Of a stretch of DNA of 64,000 nucleotides, positions 27,187-35,655 are shown one piece after another. Position 1 is the first letter of the stretch, and each line of letters begins with the position of its first letter. Source of the DNA: an uncultured Clostridia bacterium (GTDB lineage Bacteria > Bacillota > Clostridia > Peptostreptococcales > Anaerovoracaceae); assembly GCA_938049335.1 (NCBI GenBank), contig CALIYX010000015.1, positions 1-64,000 of the forward strand, in the 5' to 3' direction. The translations under genes and the position numbers were made by a program. The notes beneath the pieces are model-generated. The model searched no databases. It was not told where the DNA came from and was given only the letters and a program-made list of their open reading frames with translations.

Positions 27187-27849
27187 ATGAGTTTATATGT
27201 TGAGGGCTTTCTAGTTGCGCTGAAAGGCTTGCCAATAACGCTTAGTGTGAGTTTCTTTGCACTAGTTATAGGCGTACTTCTTGGACTAGTACTGGCGCTG
27301 ATGAGGACTTCGGGAAAAAAGCCCTTAAAGATAATTTCCGGTATATATATTGAGATTGTAAGGGGAACTCCGCTGATAGTTCAGGCGCTAGTTTTAGCAT
27401 ACGGAATCCCATACTTTCTACAGCAACACAATGTAGATTTCAAGTGGAGCGTGCTTCTAATTCCAGCCTTCATAGTTTGCGGTTTAAACAGTGCTGCATA
27501 TATGGCCGAGGTTATTCGTGGAGGAATACAGGCTGTTGATAAGGGTCAACTTGAAGCGGCTCTATCAATTGGAATGACAAAGGCTCAAGCAAACAGACTA
27601 ATTGTGCTTCCGCAGGCGTTAAGAATAGTTATACCTTCATTTGGTAATGAATTTGTAACCATGATTAAGGAGACTGCAGTGCTTTCCTATGTTGGTGTCA
27701 TAGAGATTCTAAGGAGTGCACAGCTGTGGAATGCTTCAACTTACAACACTTTTGAGGCGTATATAGGCGCTGCGCTAGTATACCTTTTGATGACAATTCC
27801 GCTATCAAAGCTGGTTGGTGCATTAGAGAACAATTGGAAGAAAATGTGA
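27187..27849 (+). CDS. Amino-acid ABC transporter permease (HisM/GlnP type)
   Basis: A 220-residue permease with five TM segments; LPITLSVSFFALVIGVLLGLVLALMR, IYIEIVRGTPLIVQ and the coupling loop EAALSIGMTKAQANRLIVLPQALRIVIPSFGNEFV are typical of the polar amino-acid uptake family. Starts two bases after the binding-protein stop. Works as a homodimer when, as here, only one permease is encoded. Confidence 0.92.
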   Translation: MSLYVEGFLVALKGLPITLSVSFFALVIGVLLGLVLALMRTSGKKPLKIISGIYIEIVRGTPLIVQALVLAYGIPYFLQQHNVDFKWSVLLIPAFIVCGLNSAAYMAEVIRGGIQAVDKGQLEAALSIGMTKAQANRLIVLPQALRIVIPSFGNEFVTMIKETAVLSYVGVIEILRSAQLWNASTYNTFEAYIGAALVYLLMTIPLSKLVGALENNWKKM

Positions 27850-27859
27850 GGCAGATTAG

Positions 27860-28579
27860 ATGATTGAGGTAAAAAATTTAACTAAAAGTTTTGGCGGTGC
27901 AATGGCCGTAGATGACGTTAGCTTCTCCGTTCAGGAGGGCAAGGTCACCTCTATTATCGGCTCGTCTGGCTCTGGAAAAAGCACGACGCTTCGCTGCATA
28001 AATGGTTTGGAAAAAAAGGATTCTGGGGAAATCTACATCGATGGCGAGCTTGTCACAGAAAATAACCTCAGAGCTGTTAGGACTAAGACCGCTATGGTTT
28101 TTCAAAACTTCAACCTGTTCAATAATTTGACGGTGCTAAAGAACATCACAACAGCACCTATTAATGTCAAAGGAATGAGCAAGGTGGAAGCAAATAAGAA
28201 GGCGATGCAGCTTCTTCAAATCGTGGGACTTGCTGACAAGAAGGATGCTTATCCTAAAAGCCTGTCAGGAGGTCAAAAGCAGAGAGTTGCCATAGCGCGC
28301 GCGCTAGCGATGGAACCAGAGATTATTCTCTTTGATGAGCCAACATCTGCGCTTGATCCAGAGATGGTAGGAGAGGTTTTGGATGTAATGAAAAAGCTCG
28401 CTTCCTCTGGAATGACTATGCTTATCGTTACACATGAGATGGGATTTGCTCGTGAGATTTCTGATCAAGTTATATTTATGACCGATGGAAAAATCGTCGA
28501 GGAAGGAACTGCAGAGCAGATCTTTACAAACCCACAAAACGAAAGAACAAAGGCCTTCGTTTCAAGCTTTTTAAAGTAA
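27860..28579 (+). CDS. Amino-acid ABC transporter ATPase (GlnQ type)
   Basis: A 239-residue ATPase: Walker A GSSGSGKST, Q-loop MVFQNFNLFNNLT, signature LSGGQKQRV, Walker B IILFDEPTSALDPEMVGEV, H-loop THEM. Ribosome site GAGG; ten bases after the permease gene. Completes the importer; a terminator follows directly. Confidence 0.93.
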   Translation: MIEVKNLTKSFGGAMAVDDVSFSVQEGKVTSIIGSSGSGKSTTLRCINGLEKKDSGEIYIDGELVTENNLRAVRTKTAMVFQNFNLFNNLTVLKNITTAPINVKGMSKVEANKKAMQLLQIVGLADKKDAYPKSLSGGQKQRVAIARALAMEPEIILFDEPTSALDPEMVGEVLDVMKKLASSGMTMLIVTHEMGFAREISDQVIFMTDGKIVEEGTAEQIFTNPQNERTKAFVSSFLK

Positions 28580-28594
28580 ATCCAACTTCAGGAG

Positions 28595-28626
28595 ACGACT
28601 TGGGATGCAAATCCCGGTCGTTTTTT
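28595..28626 (+). terminator. Terminator of the amino-acid importer operon
   Basis: ACGAC..GGGAT-gcaa-ATCCC..GTCGT stem with small internal loop, then TTTTTT. Confidence 0.85.
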
Positions 28627-28646
28627 AGTATGGGGAAATGGAAAGT

Positions 28647-28677
28647 TTGCCACAAATGGCTTTGATTCTAGTATAAT
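28647..28677 (+). promoter_or_regulatory. Promoter candidate for tex-addB
   Basis: TTGCCA (28647-28652) and TATAAT (28672-28677), with a longish 19-bp spacer. About 95 bases before the tex ATG. Confidence 0.45.
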
Positions 28678-28772
28678 ATATGGGTAGTTAGTAAAATCTG
28701 CTTGGTGAGAGTGAAGGTGACTTGTGTCGCGCTCTACAGCACCTTGCAAAATCAATAGAGAAAAGGATTTAT

Positions 28773-30941
28773 ATGGATATTATTGTAAAACTTACCGAGG
28801 AATTCGGTGTCAAGAAGGTACAGATTGAGCAGGCGGTTAAGCTGATTGATGAGGGTAACACGGTGCCTTTTATCGCAAGATACCGAAAGGATGTTACGGG
28901 AGGACTAAATGATGAGCAGCTTCGTGCCATCGACGAAAGGCTCAGATACCTAAGAGGGCTCGAGGAGCGTAAACAGGAGGTTCTTCGCAGTATTGAGGAG
29001 CAGGGTAAGCTTACAGATGAGCTAAAGGCAGAGATTGAGAAAGCTGAGATTCTGCAGAGGGTTGAGGATCTGTATAAGCCTTTTAAGCAAAAGAAGACCA
29101 CGAGAGCAGGAAAGGCCAAGGCTAAGGGGCTTGAGCCACTTGCACTTATAATTTACATGCAGCAGAATAAGAGCGGTGAGGTGCTAAAGGTAGCTGAACC
29201 CTTTGTTAATCCCGAGAAGGAAGTCGAGACAGCAGAAGAGGCTATTCAGGGCGCTTGCGATATCATCGCTGAGATGATTGCAGATAATGCCGATTTGATT
29301 AGCGAGGTTCGTGACAGATACTATAAGCACGGACTTATAGAGACCGAGGCAGTCAATGCTGAGGAGAAGACCGTTTATGATATGTACTATGGTAAGCATG
29401 AGGCAATATGCAAGATTCCAAACCATAGAGTTCTTGCAGTAAACCGTGGTGAGAAGGAGGGCAAGCTCAAGGTTAAGGTGAGCATAGATGCAGACTCTAT
29501 ACTCCGTTTGCTCGAGAAGGAGGTAATCAGGCAGGATTCTATCTTTAAGCCATTACTTATCGAGACCATAGAAGACGCATATAAGGGGCTGATTGCACCG
29601 TCTGTAGAGCGAGAGATGAGAAATCTTTTGACCGAAAGAGCTGAAGCTGAGGCAATCAAGGTCTTTGCAGGTAACACCGAAAAGCTGCTTATGGTTCCGC
29701 CGGTGCGTGGCAAGAGAATCATCAGCATAGACCCAGGCTTTAGAACAGGCTGTAAGGTTGCGGTAATAGATGAGACCGGAAAGCTTCTTGCTTACACGAC
29801 AATATATCCTACTGAGCCTAAGTGCGATGTTGTAGGTACGGAGAGAACGCTCAAGAAAATCATTGATAAATACAAGATTGACGTAATCGTAATAGGAAAC
29901 GGAACGGCTTCGAGAGAAACTGAAGAAGTAGTTGCAAACTTCCTAAAGAAGAACAGCTACCAGATTCAGTACACTATTGTTAACGAAGGTGGAGCCTCCG
30001 TATATTCCGCATCAAAGCTCGCAAGCGAGGAATACCCTGACCTTGACGTGACGACAAGAGGCGCGATGTCACTTGGAAGAAGACTTCAGGATCCGCTCGC
30101 AGAGCTGGTTAAGATAGACCCTAAGCACATTGGCGTAGGTCAGTATCAGCACGATATGAACCAGAAGAACCTAAGCGAGGCACTCGGGGCGGTAGTCGAA
30201 GACTGCGTAAACAGAGTAGGTGTTGACCTAAATACAGCATCTCCATCACTTCTTTCCTATGTTGCAGGAATCAGCAGCAGCGTGGCAAAGAACATCGTTG
30301 CATATAGAGAAGAAAACGGCAAGTTCACAGATAGAAAGCAGCTTCTAAAGGTCGCAAAGCTCGGACCTAAGGCATATGAGCAGTGCGCAGGATTCCTTCG
30401 CATTAGCGATGGTAAAGAGGTGCTTGATTCAACATCGGTACACCCTGAGTCATATGAGGTTAGCAGAATTTTGATGAAGAAAATCGGCATCTCCGAAAGC
30501 GACATTAAGGGCGGAGTACAGGTTATAGACGATAAGATCAAGTCAGCATACCCTGCCAAGACCGAGAAGGAGAGTGTGCGCAAGATGGCGGAAGACATTG
30601 GAATAGGTGAGTTTACGATCAAGGATATCATTGCTGAGCTTCGTAAGCCAGGCAGAGACCCTAGAGAAGATGCACCACCAGTTGTTTTTAGAAATGATGT
30701 TAGAAGCTTCGAGGACCTCAAGGAAGGCATGGAGATGAGCGGTACTGTCCGTAATGTCGTAGACTTTGGTGCCTTTGTTGACATAGGTGTTAAGAATGAC
30801 GGACTCGTACATGTATCGCAATTAAGCGATAAGTTTGTAAAACACCCGATGGACGTCGTTTCCGTTGGCGATACAGTTAAGGTTCGCATAATCGGAATAG
30901 ATAAGGAGAGAGGCAAGGTTTCTCTCACAATGAAACTATAG
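28773..30941 (+). CDS. tex: Tex-family S1 RNA-binding protein
   Basis: About 722 residues. Domains in order: helical Tex N-terminal domain (FIARYRKDVTGGLNDEQLRAI), YqgF/RNase H-like domain (ISIDPGFRTGCKVAVID), helix-hairpin-helix (GVDLNTASPSLLSYVAGIS), and a C-terminal S1 domain (GMEMSGTVRNVVDFGAFVDIGVKNDGLVHVS). The open frame starts at a TTG (28722), but AAAAGG before ATG 28773 and the family N-terminus (MDIIVKLTEEF) decide for 28773. Binds RNA and is thought to act in transcription and RNA quality control. addB follows 28 bases later. Confidence 0.93.
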   Translation: MDIIVKLTEEFGVKKVQIEQAVKLIDEGNTVPFIARYRKDVTGGLNDEQLRAIDERLRYLRGLEERKQEVLRSIEEQGKLTDELKAEIEKAEILQRVEDLYKPFKQKKTTRAGKAKAKGLEPLALIIYMQQNKSGEVLKVAEPFVNPEKEVETAEEAIQGACDIIAEMIADNADLISEVRDRYYKHGLIETEAVNAEEKTVYDMYYGKHEAICKIPNHRVLAVNRGEKEGKLKVKVSIDADSILRLLEKEVIRQDSIFKPLLIETIEDAYKGLIAPSVEREMRNLLTERAEAEAIKVFAGNTEKLLMVPPVRGKRIISIDPGFRTGCKVAVIDETGKLLAYTTIYPTEPKCDVVGTERTLKKIIDKYKIDVIVIGNGTASRETEEVVANFLKKNSYQIQYTIVNEGGASVYSASKLASEEYPDLDVTTRGAMSLGRRLQDPLAELVKIDPKHIGVGQYQHDMNQKNLSEALGAVVEDCVNRVGVDLNTASPSLLSYVAGISSSVAKNIVAYREENGKFTDRKQLLKVAKLGPKAYEQCAGFLRISDGKEVLDSTSVHPESYEVSRILMKKIGISESDIKGGVQVIDDKIKSAYPAKTEKESVRKMAEDIGIGEFTIKDIIAELRKPGRDPREDAPPVVFRNDVRSFEDLKEGMEMSGTVRNVVDFGAFVDIGVKNDGLVHVSQLSDKFVKHPMDVVSVGDTVKVRIIGIDKERGKVSLTMKL

Positions 30942-30969
30942 TTTTTAGTCTTTGATCTAAGGAGAGGAT

Positions 30970-33900
30970 ATGCTAAATATCTATCGAAGCAGAGAATCGC
31001 TTGATAAGGAAAGCTTTATATACGGAAAGATAAAGGAGTCTCGGAAGGAGACTCTAGTTATCGTGCCTGACCAGTACACTCTAGTTGCTGAGCAGCAGGC
31101 CATGAGCCGCATGGATACTGATGTGCTTCTCGATGTTGAGATAAGTGCAATTTCCAAGTTCGGTAGCAATGTGCTAGAGGAGACTGGCAGAAGTCCGCAC
31201 ACATATATCGATGAGTACGGAAGATATATGCTTTTATATAAGATTCTCTCGGAGCAAAAGGATAAGCTTGAGGTATTTGGCGGAGTTGTCCAAAAACAAG
31301 GATTTTTGGAGTCCATTAATGACTTCATATCAAAGGCAAAGCAGGCAAACCTAGACATTCAGACTGTAATCGAGTCTATGGAGGATGAAGCCTCTGAAGT
31401 CGATGAGCTGACGAGAAGAAAGCTTTCGGATATTAAGCTTATATTTGATGAATACGAGAACAGCATTAGGGATAAATATACGGATGCAGAGGACCTTCTA
31501 AGGCTCTACACGGCCGGAATAGATATGGCTGAGAGCCTAAAGAAAAAGACTGTCTGGATCTACGGATTTGATAGCTTCACAAACCGAAACCTTGAGATGC
31601 TTGCAGCCATTATAAGGCAGGCTGAGGAGGTCAACATATTTTTCACCTACGATGAGCACTGTAAGGATGAGGAAATCTTTGAGATAACTGGGAATATGAG
31701 CGATAGGCTCATTGAACTTTGCAAGGAATCCAATGTTGAGTTTAAGGTTCATAATCTCGGCAAGGACAGTCCTAACGTGAAGCTTTGCGAGAGGGCGCCA
31801 GGAATTAAGGCGATAGAGAAGTCTTTGTTTTCACCATTTAATGAAGAGGGTGTAGAGGCTAAGGGCATCAAGATTGTCAGAGCAAACAATATCTATAGCG
31901 AGGCGGAGTCTGCCGCTTCCTTTGTCCTCGATTTGCTTGAGGAGAAGAAGCTAAGATATAAGGATATTGTTGTCATTTGCAATGAAACAAAGCATGCAGA
32001 GGTTCTAAAGCGAGTATTTCAGGAATACGGTATAGGAATATTTACAGACAAGAAGAGGGCAATTGCATCATCTCCGATAGCGGTCTTTGTAGTATCTTTG
32101 ATAGAGGCTGTTAGCGGTAGCATGAAAACTCATGATGTATTCAGGGTGATAAAGACAGGCTTTATTGGAATAGATGAAGATGACGTCGATTTCCTAGAAA
32201 ACTATGCGATAAAGTATAAGGTGCGTGCAAACCAGTGGTATTCACCTTTTACAAAGGGTGCTTTTGAATACGGAGAAGATGGACTTGCAAGGCTTAATGA
32301 GATCAGAGAGCAGATTGCAGTAGTCTTTGATGGATTTAGGAAGATATATAAGAACAGTAAGACAAACAAGGAATTCATAGAGGCCTACGTTGACTTTTTG
32401 ATAAATAAGGCGGAGATTGGAGCTCGCATTGATGAGCTTGTCGAAAGCCTCAGCTCGCACTCCATGCAGAGCAAGGCTGATGAGACTACGCAGACCTGGC
32501 CTATGCTGATTTCTGCATTTGAGCAAATCATTGAACTTATGGGTGGCGAGAGATTCAGTGGTAAGACCTTTGCGTCTATTTTGACAGCAGGCTTACTACA
32601 GATGGAGGTCGGTGTCGTACCTCCTGTTTCAGATGAAATTTTGCTTGGAACTATGCAGAGAACAAGGTGTGGTGATGTTAAGGCCATGCTGATATTTGGC
32701 GCTAACGAGGGCATATTACCGCTAGAAGCTAATGAGAGCCAGCTTTTTAGCGATAGCGAGCTTAAGCATATAACCTGCGCTGCAGAGATAAAAAACAGCA
32801 GCGAGGAAGTGCGTCAGAGGGAGGAGACTCTTGCAATCTACAGAAACTTATCAAAGCCTGAGGAATACCTTTGGGTCGGCTACTCAATGGCAGATGCTGA
32901 TGGTGCAGAAATAAGAAGGTCAGAAATCGTAGAACGCCTATTAACGATGTTCCCAGAAATTAGAGAAGAAGAGGATGTCGTTACCAGTGGAAGGCTAGTT
33001 TCAATTCTAGGTGGAAAGACAAATACGGTAAGGCACTTTACAGAGGCACTTAAGGATTTTAAGTACGAGGGTAAGATTGATAGTAGGTGGAGTCTCGTTT
33101 CTGAGTGGCTAAAGCAAAATGAAGCCGAGCTATATAAGCGCATCGAAGAAGGCCTTGAATTTGAGAATGTGCAGAGCAAGCTTCCTGCTGAGATTGTAGA
33201 AAGACTATATAGCGAGCGCAGGAATGATGAGATTACGAGCTTTGATGTAGCAGGTGCCAGCTACTCGCTCAGTCCTTCTCGCATAGAAAAATTCAGCAAG
33301 TGTCCGTTCTCGCATTTTGTTAGCTATGGTCTAAGACCTGAGGAAAGGCGCGAATTTGCAGTGTCTGCTCGCGAAATCGGTGATCTGTACCACGAGACGA
33401 TAATGCATGTGACTAGGCATCTAAGCGACGAGGACTGCTGGACAACTATAGGAAATAGCGAGCTCAGAGATCTTGTATATGACTACATAGAGACTGTGTC
33501 TCACAAGTATAGAGAGGGTATCTTTGAGAACTCAAATCGCGAAAAATACTGGCTAGAGAGAGCGAAAACCGCTTGCTTTGAGGTATGTAAGCAGCTTGTT
33601 GAGCAAGCTAGAGTTGGAAAGATAGAGAAGAGCTACTACGAAGAACGCTTCGGCAGACGAGGACAGTTCCCACCAATTGAGGTTGAGACAGAATCTGGCA
33701 AGGTGTTTATCGAGGGTAAGATAGACCGAGTGGATCTTCTTCCAGGAAACCGCGTAAAGATTATAGACTATAAGACAGGGCGTGAAAGCTTTGATAAGAC
33801 TGAGGCGAGAACAGGATATAGACTACAGCTAATGCTTTACCTTGCAGCTGCGCAGGGCAAGAACCGAAAGCCAGCAGGGGTATTCTATTTCTTAATATCA

Positions 33901-34308
33901 GATCCTAAGATAGATGTTAGCGGACAGAGAGCTTCGGGAATCCCAGATATGATTGCTAAGGAGCTCAAGGGTGAGTTTAAGCTCAAGGGAATTCTTGTCG
34001 ATGAACCAGAGGTTATCAAGAACATAGCAGGTGAGTTTGAGGAAAGCTCCGAAGTCATTGCTCTATCAAAGAAGAAGGACGGAGAGTTCAGAAAAACAGA
34101 GGCTCTTTTGAGTGAAGCTGAATTTGAGGAGCTGCAAGGTCAGGTTAAGGCCGTAACTGATAAGCTATGCGAGGATTTGGTAGGTGGAAATATCGACATA
34201 AGGCCGAAGAAATCCGGAGAAGAGATTCCGTGCACATATTGCGAATATCGTGGAATTTGTAGATTCGATTTAGCATTTGACGGATGCTCTTATGATGTAG
34301 TAAAATGA
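30970..34308 (+). CDS. addB: AddB-type subunit of the AddAB helicase-nuclease, without Walker A
   Basis: A 1,112-residue protein. N-terminal inactivated helicase-like part starting LNIYRSRESLDKESFIYGKI where AddB proteins usually have GRxGSGKT; no Walker A is visible. C-terminal RecB-type nuclease (EGKIDRVDLLPGNRVKIIDYKTG) framed by four cysteines for a 4Fe-4S cluster: Cys778 (SKCPF) and Cys1088, Cys1091, Cys1097 (CTYCEYRGIC). With AddA it would process double-strand breaks for recombination. The nuclease and cluster look intact. No addA follows here; a tRNA gene does. AAGGAGAGG precedes the ATG. Confidence 0.88.
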   Translation: MLNIYRSRESLDKESFIYGKIKESRKETLVIVPDQYTLVAEQQAMSRMDTDVLLDVEISAISKFGSNVLEETGRSPHTYIDEYGRYMLLYKILSEQKDKLEVFGGVVQKQGFLESINDFISKAKQANLDIQTVIESMEDEASEVDELTRRKLSDIKLIFDEYENSIRDKYTDAEDLLRLYTAGIDMAESLKKKTVWIYGFDSFTNRNLEMLAAIIRQAEEVNIFFTYDEHCKDEEIFEITGNMSDRLIELCKESNVEFKVHNLGKDSPNVKLCERAPGIKAIEKSLFSPFNEEGVEAKGIKIVRANNIYSEAESAASFVLDLLEEKKLRYKDIVVICNETKHAEVLKRVFQEYGIGIFTDKKRAIASSPIAVFVVSLIEAVSGSMKTHDVFRVIKTGFIGIDEDDVDFLENYAIKYKVRANQWYSPFTKGAFEYGEDGLARLNEIREQIAVVFDGFRKIYKNSKTNKEFIEAYVDFLINKAEIGARIDELVESLSSHSMQSKADETTQTWPMLISAFEQIIELMGGERFSGKTFASILTAGLLQMEVGVVPPVSDEILLGTMQRTRCGDVKAMLIFGANEGILPLEANESQLFSDSELKHITCAAEIKNSSEEVRQREETLAIYRNLSKPEEYLWVGYSMADADGAEIRRSEIVERLLTMFPEIREEEDVVTSGRLVSILGGKTNTVRHFTEALKDFKYEGKIDSRWSLVSEWLKQNEAELYKRIEEGLEFENVQSKLPAEIVERLYSERRNDEITSFDVAGASYSLSPSRIEKFSKCPFSHFVSYGLRPEERREFAVSAREIGDLYHETIMHVTRHLSDEDCWTTIGNSELRDLVYDYIETVSHKYREGIFENSNREKYWLERAKTACFEVCKQLVEQARVGKIEKSYYEERFGRRGQFPPIEVETESGKVFIEGKIDRVDLLPGNRVKIIDYKTGRESFDKTEARTGYRLQLMLYLAAAQGKNRKPAGVFYFLISDPKIDVSGQRASGIPDMIAKELKGEFKLKGILVDEPEVIKNIAGEFEESSEVIALSKKKDGEFRKTEALLSEAEFEELQGQVKAVTDKLCEDLVGGNIDIRPKKSGEEIPCTYCEYRGICRFDLAFDGCSYDVVK

Positions 34309-34363
34309 TTAAGGTAATGTGGCAAATCGCTAGTTTCAAGGGGTTGCCATATTACTTTTATAC

Positions 34364-34439
34364 GCTTCCGTGGCTCAGTTGGTAGAGCAGCGCATTCGTA
34401 ACGCGCAGGTCAGCGGTTCGATCCCGCTCGGGAGCTCCA
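34364..34439 (+). tRNA. tRNA-Thr (CGT anticodon)
   Basis: 76 bases including an encoded CCA. Acceptor GCTTCCG/CGGGAGC pairs fully (one T-G); D arm GCTC..GAGC; anticodon loop TTCGTAA gives CGT (Thr); T arm AGCGG-TTCGATC-CCGCT pairs fully. The anticodon stem has four good pairs, but the pair next to the loop (31-39) is A-C, where related tRNA-Thr(CGT) usually has A-T. Confidence 0.95.
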
Positions 34440-34445
34440 AAAGAA

Positions 34446-34487
34446 AAAGCCTTGCAATTGCTTGAATTTCAGGCAATGCAGGGCTTT
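34446..34487 (+). terminator. Terminator hairpin after tRNA-Thr
   Basis: Long imperfect stem AAAGCCTTGCA.../...CAATGCAGGGCTTT, beginning seven bases after the tRNA CCA. Ends in CTTTAGTGCTT rather than a pure T-run; a related hairpin occurs at 35318-35362. Confidence 0.6.
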
Positions 34488-34524
34488 AGTGCTTGCTAGA
34501 TGAAATCTAAACAGGAGAAGGTAA

Positions 34525-34704
34525 ATGGAAATAAAGGAAATAAGAACGCTTACGGGACTTTCACAAGCGAACTTTGGAAAGAAGTACAATATTCCAGTGA
34601 GAACTATTCAGGATTGGGAAACAGAGAAAAGAAATCCACCAGCTTACGTTGTTGAGCTACTAGAATTTAAGGTCAGATATGACATCGAGCAAGAACAAAT
34701 ATAG
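34525..34704 (+). CDS. Small helix-turn-helix (XRE-like) protein
   Basis: A 59-residue protein beginning MEIKEIRTLTGLSQ, with the helix-turn-helix core SQANFGKKYNIPVRTIQDWE followed by RNPPAYVVELLEF. This short stand-alone form is common in Clostridia and is probably a DNA-binding regulator or antitoxin-like protein. AGGAGAAGG precedes the ATG. It sits just after tRNA-Thr at the edge of an accessory patch and has its own terminator, so it may be cargo inserted next to the tRNA. Partner and target are unknown. Confidence 0.8.
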   Translation: MEIKEIRTLTGLSQANFGKKYNIPVRTIQDWETEKRNPPAYVVELLEFKVRYDIEQEQI

Positions 34705-34714
34705 CATTAATATA

Positions 34715-34760
34715 AAACGGCTGAACGCAGTGAAGAATCCTTGCATTCAGCCGTTTGTTT
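34715..34760 (+). terminator. Terminator of the small HTH gene
   Basis: Perfect 11-bp stem AAACGGCTGAA (34715-34725) and TTCAGCCGTTT (34746-34756), followed by GTTTTAG. The loop contains CCTTGCA, shared with two neighbouring hairpins. Confidence 0.75.
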
Positions 34761-34797
34761 TAGTATTGGGAACTTTCTCCAATGAGAGAAATATTAA

Positions 34798-35169
34798 TTA
34801 TAAAGTTGCATTGGCTATAAGTATATCAAACTTGCGAACATCGCAGTTTTTACTAAGTTTAACCTTGACATGACCAGCCTTTGTCCAAAGCTCAACTTCT
34901 GCACTTAAATCTAATAGTTTGCCTGCGTTTTCAGTAGACCACATCACAATCGAGGAGTATGGCAAAGAGTAAATCTCGATTTTCTTACCAGTTAGTCCTT
35001 GCGCATCTTTAACGATGAGTCTCTTGCTTGTAAATACTGCAACATCTCTAATGGTTTTGTATGCAGCAACTGCAGTTTCTCCATTAACGAGCATATCGCT
35101 TACGTCTCCAGGGATAGGGCATTCTGATATGAATGTCCATGTTAGTGATTGTGTTAATTCTGTTGCCAT
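34798..35169 (-). CDS. Bacterial PH-domain protein
   Basis: A 123-residue single-domain protein: ISECPIPGDVSDMLVNGETAVAAYKTIRDVAVFTSKRLIV and KKIEIYSLPYSSIVMWSTENAG match the bacterial pleckstrin-homology fold of the small YvbH/PH_8 type. Cytoplasmic, no signal or TM. AGGAAAAATAA precedes the ATG. Role of these proteins is unknown; some respond to envelope stress. Has its own promoter at 35256-35284 on the minus strand. Confidence 0.78.
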   Translation of the reverse strand: MATELTQSLTWTFISECPIPGDVSDMLVNGETAVAAYKTIRDVAVFTSKRLIVKDAQGLTGKKIEIYSLPYSSIVMWSTENAGKLLDLSAEVELWTKAGHVKVKLSKNCDVRKFDILIANATL

Positions 35170-35255
35170 TTATTTTTCCTTTCTTTAAAAATATAACTTA
35201 GAACTTGGTTATAAGCTCATAACATCGCCAAAATACCCTTTTAAAAGCAAGGCTA

Positions 35256-35284
35256 ATTATATTATATTTAAAATAGAGAATCAA
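35256..35284 (-). promoter_or_regulatory. Promoter of the PH-domain gene
   Basis: Minus strand TTGATT (35284-35279), 17 bp, TATAAT (35261-35256). Confidence 0.65.
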
Positions 35285-35317
35285 CAAATAAATTAAACTA
35301 GATTGAATTTTTGATGT

Positions 35318-35362
35318 TAAAAAACCTTGCATACCTATTCAAGCGTGCAAGGCTTTAGTACT
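35318..35362 (-). terminator. Minus-strand terminator of a decayed gene
   Basis: Minus strand CCTTGCA...TGCAAGG stem followed by TTTTTT, about ten bases after the stop codon of the gene fragment at 35370. On the plus strand it ends GCTTTAGTACTTTTT, so it may work both ways. Confidence 0.6.
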
Positions 35363-35369
35363 TTTTGAT

Positions 35370-35470
35370 TTAGAAGCAGTTCTTTAAATTATCTGCGTCT
35401 GGTTCTTCTTTTGTTAGTAGTCCTGTGATTGTAAAAGTTGGAAATGAGATACGGTCAATATTGAAATAAA
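35370..35470 (-). pseudogene. 3' fragment of a lost minus-strand gene
   Basis: Open minus-strand frame of about 30 codons without a start, reading ...FNIDRISFPTFTITGLLTKE..., ending at TAA (35372-35370) and followed at once by an intrinsic terminator. It looks like the retained tail of a gene whose 5' part was removed. The protein family is not recognisable. Confidence 0.4.
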
Positions 35471-35537
35471 AAAAGAGGGTAGCACGAGCCCCAACCTTAA
35501 AGGGTCAGGGGACTACCCTCTAAAACCTATGTTTTAT
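35466..35537 (-). ncRNA. Predicted ~70-nt structured small RNA (minus strand)
   Basis: A promoter (35572-35544) is followed 7 bases on by a transcript that runs straight into a strong nested hairpin: outer stem AGAGGGTAG/CTACCCTCT (35521-35513 with 35482-35474), inner CCCC/GGGG, then TTTTTTT on the minus strand. There is no ORF between promoter and terminator, so the product would be a short, highly folded RNA. A leader attenuator for the fragment at 35370 is the alternative. Confidence 0.5.
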
Positions 35538-35543
35538 ATTTAA

Positions 35544-35572
35544 ATAATACACTATTGCTTTCAAAAAGTCAA
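35544..35572 (-). promoter_or_regulatory. Promoter of the predicted small RNA
   Basis: Minus strand TTGACT (35572-35567), exactly 17 bp, TATTAT (35549-35544). Confidence 0.55.
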
Positions 35573-35580
35573 AAAACTAT

Positions 35581-35655
35581 GGTGAAAGTCATCTAACGGT
35601 TAAGATATTGGATTGTGACTCCAAGTATGCCAGTTCGACTCTGGCCCACACGGAC
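35581..35655 (+). pseudogene. tRNA-His-like pseudogene (GTG anticodon) with broken acceptor stem
   Basis: Three of four arms are intact: D arm ATCT-AACGGTTA-AGAT, anticodon arm TTGGA-TTGTGAC-TCCAA (GTG, His), T arm GCCAG-TTCGACT-CTGGC. It starts GG as tRNA-His with its extra G would. The acceptor fails: GTGAAAG at the 5' side faces CCACACG, and the 3' end reads GGACA instead of CCA. It could be a dead tRNA, an integration scar or a tRNA mimic. Confidence 0.55.

Noticed and set aside
30257..30928. 223-codon minus-strand ORF inside tex
   Set aside because: Antisense shadow of the conserved tex frame; no protein resemblance or start signals.
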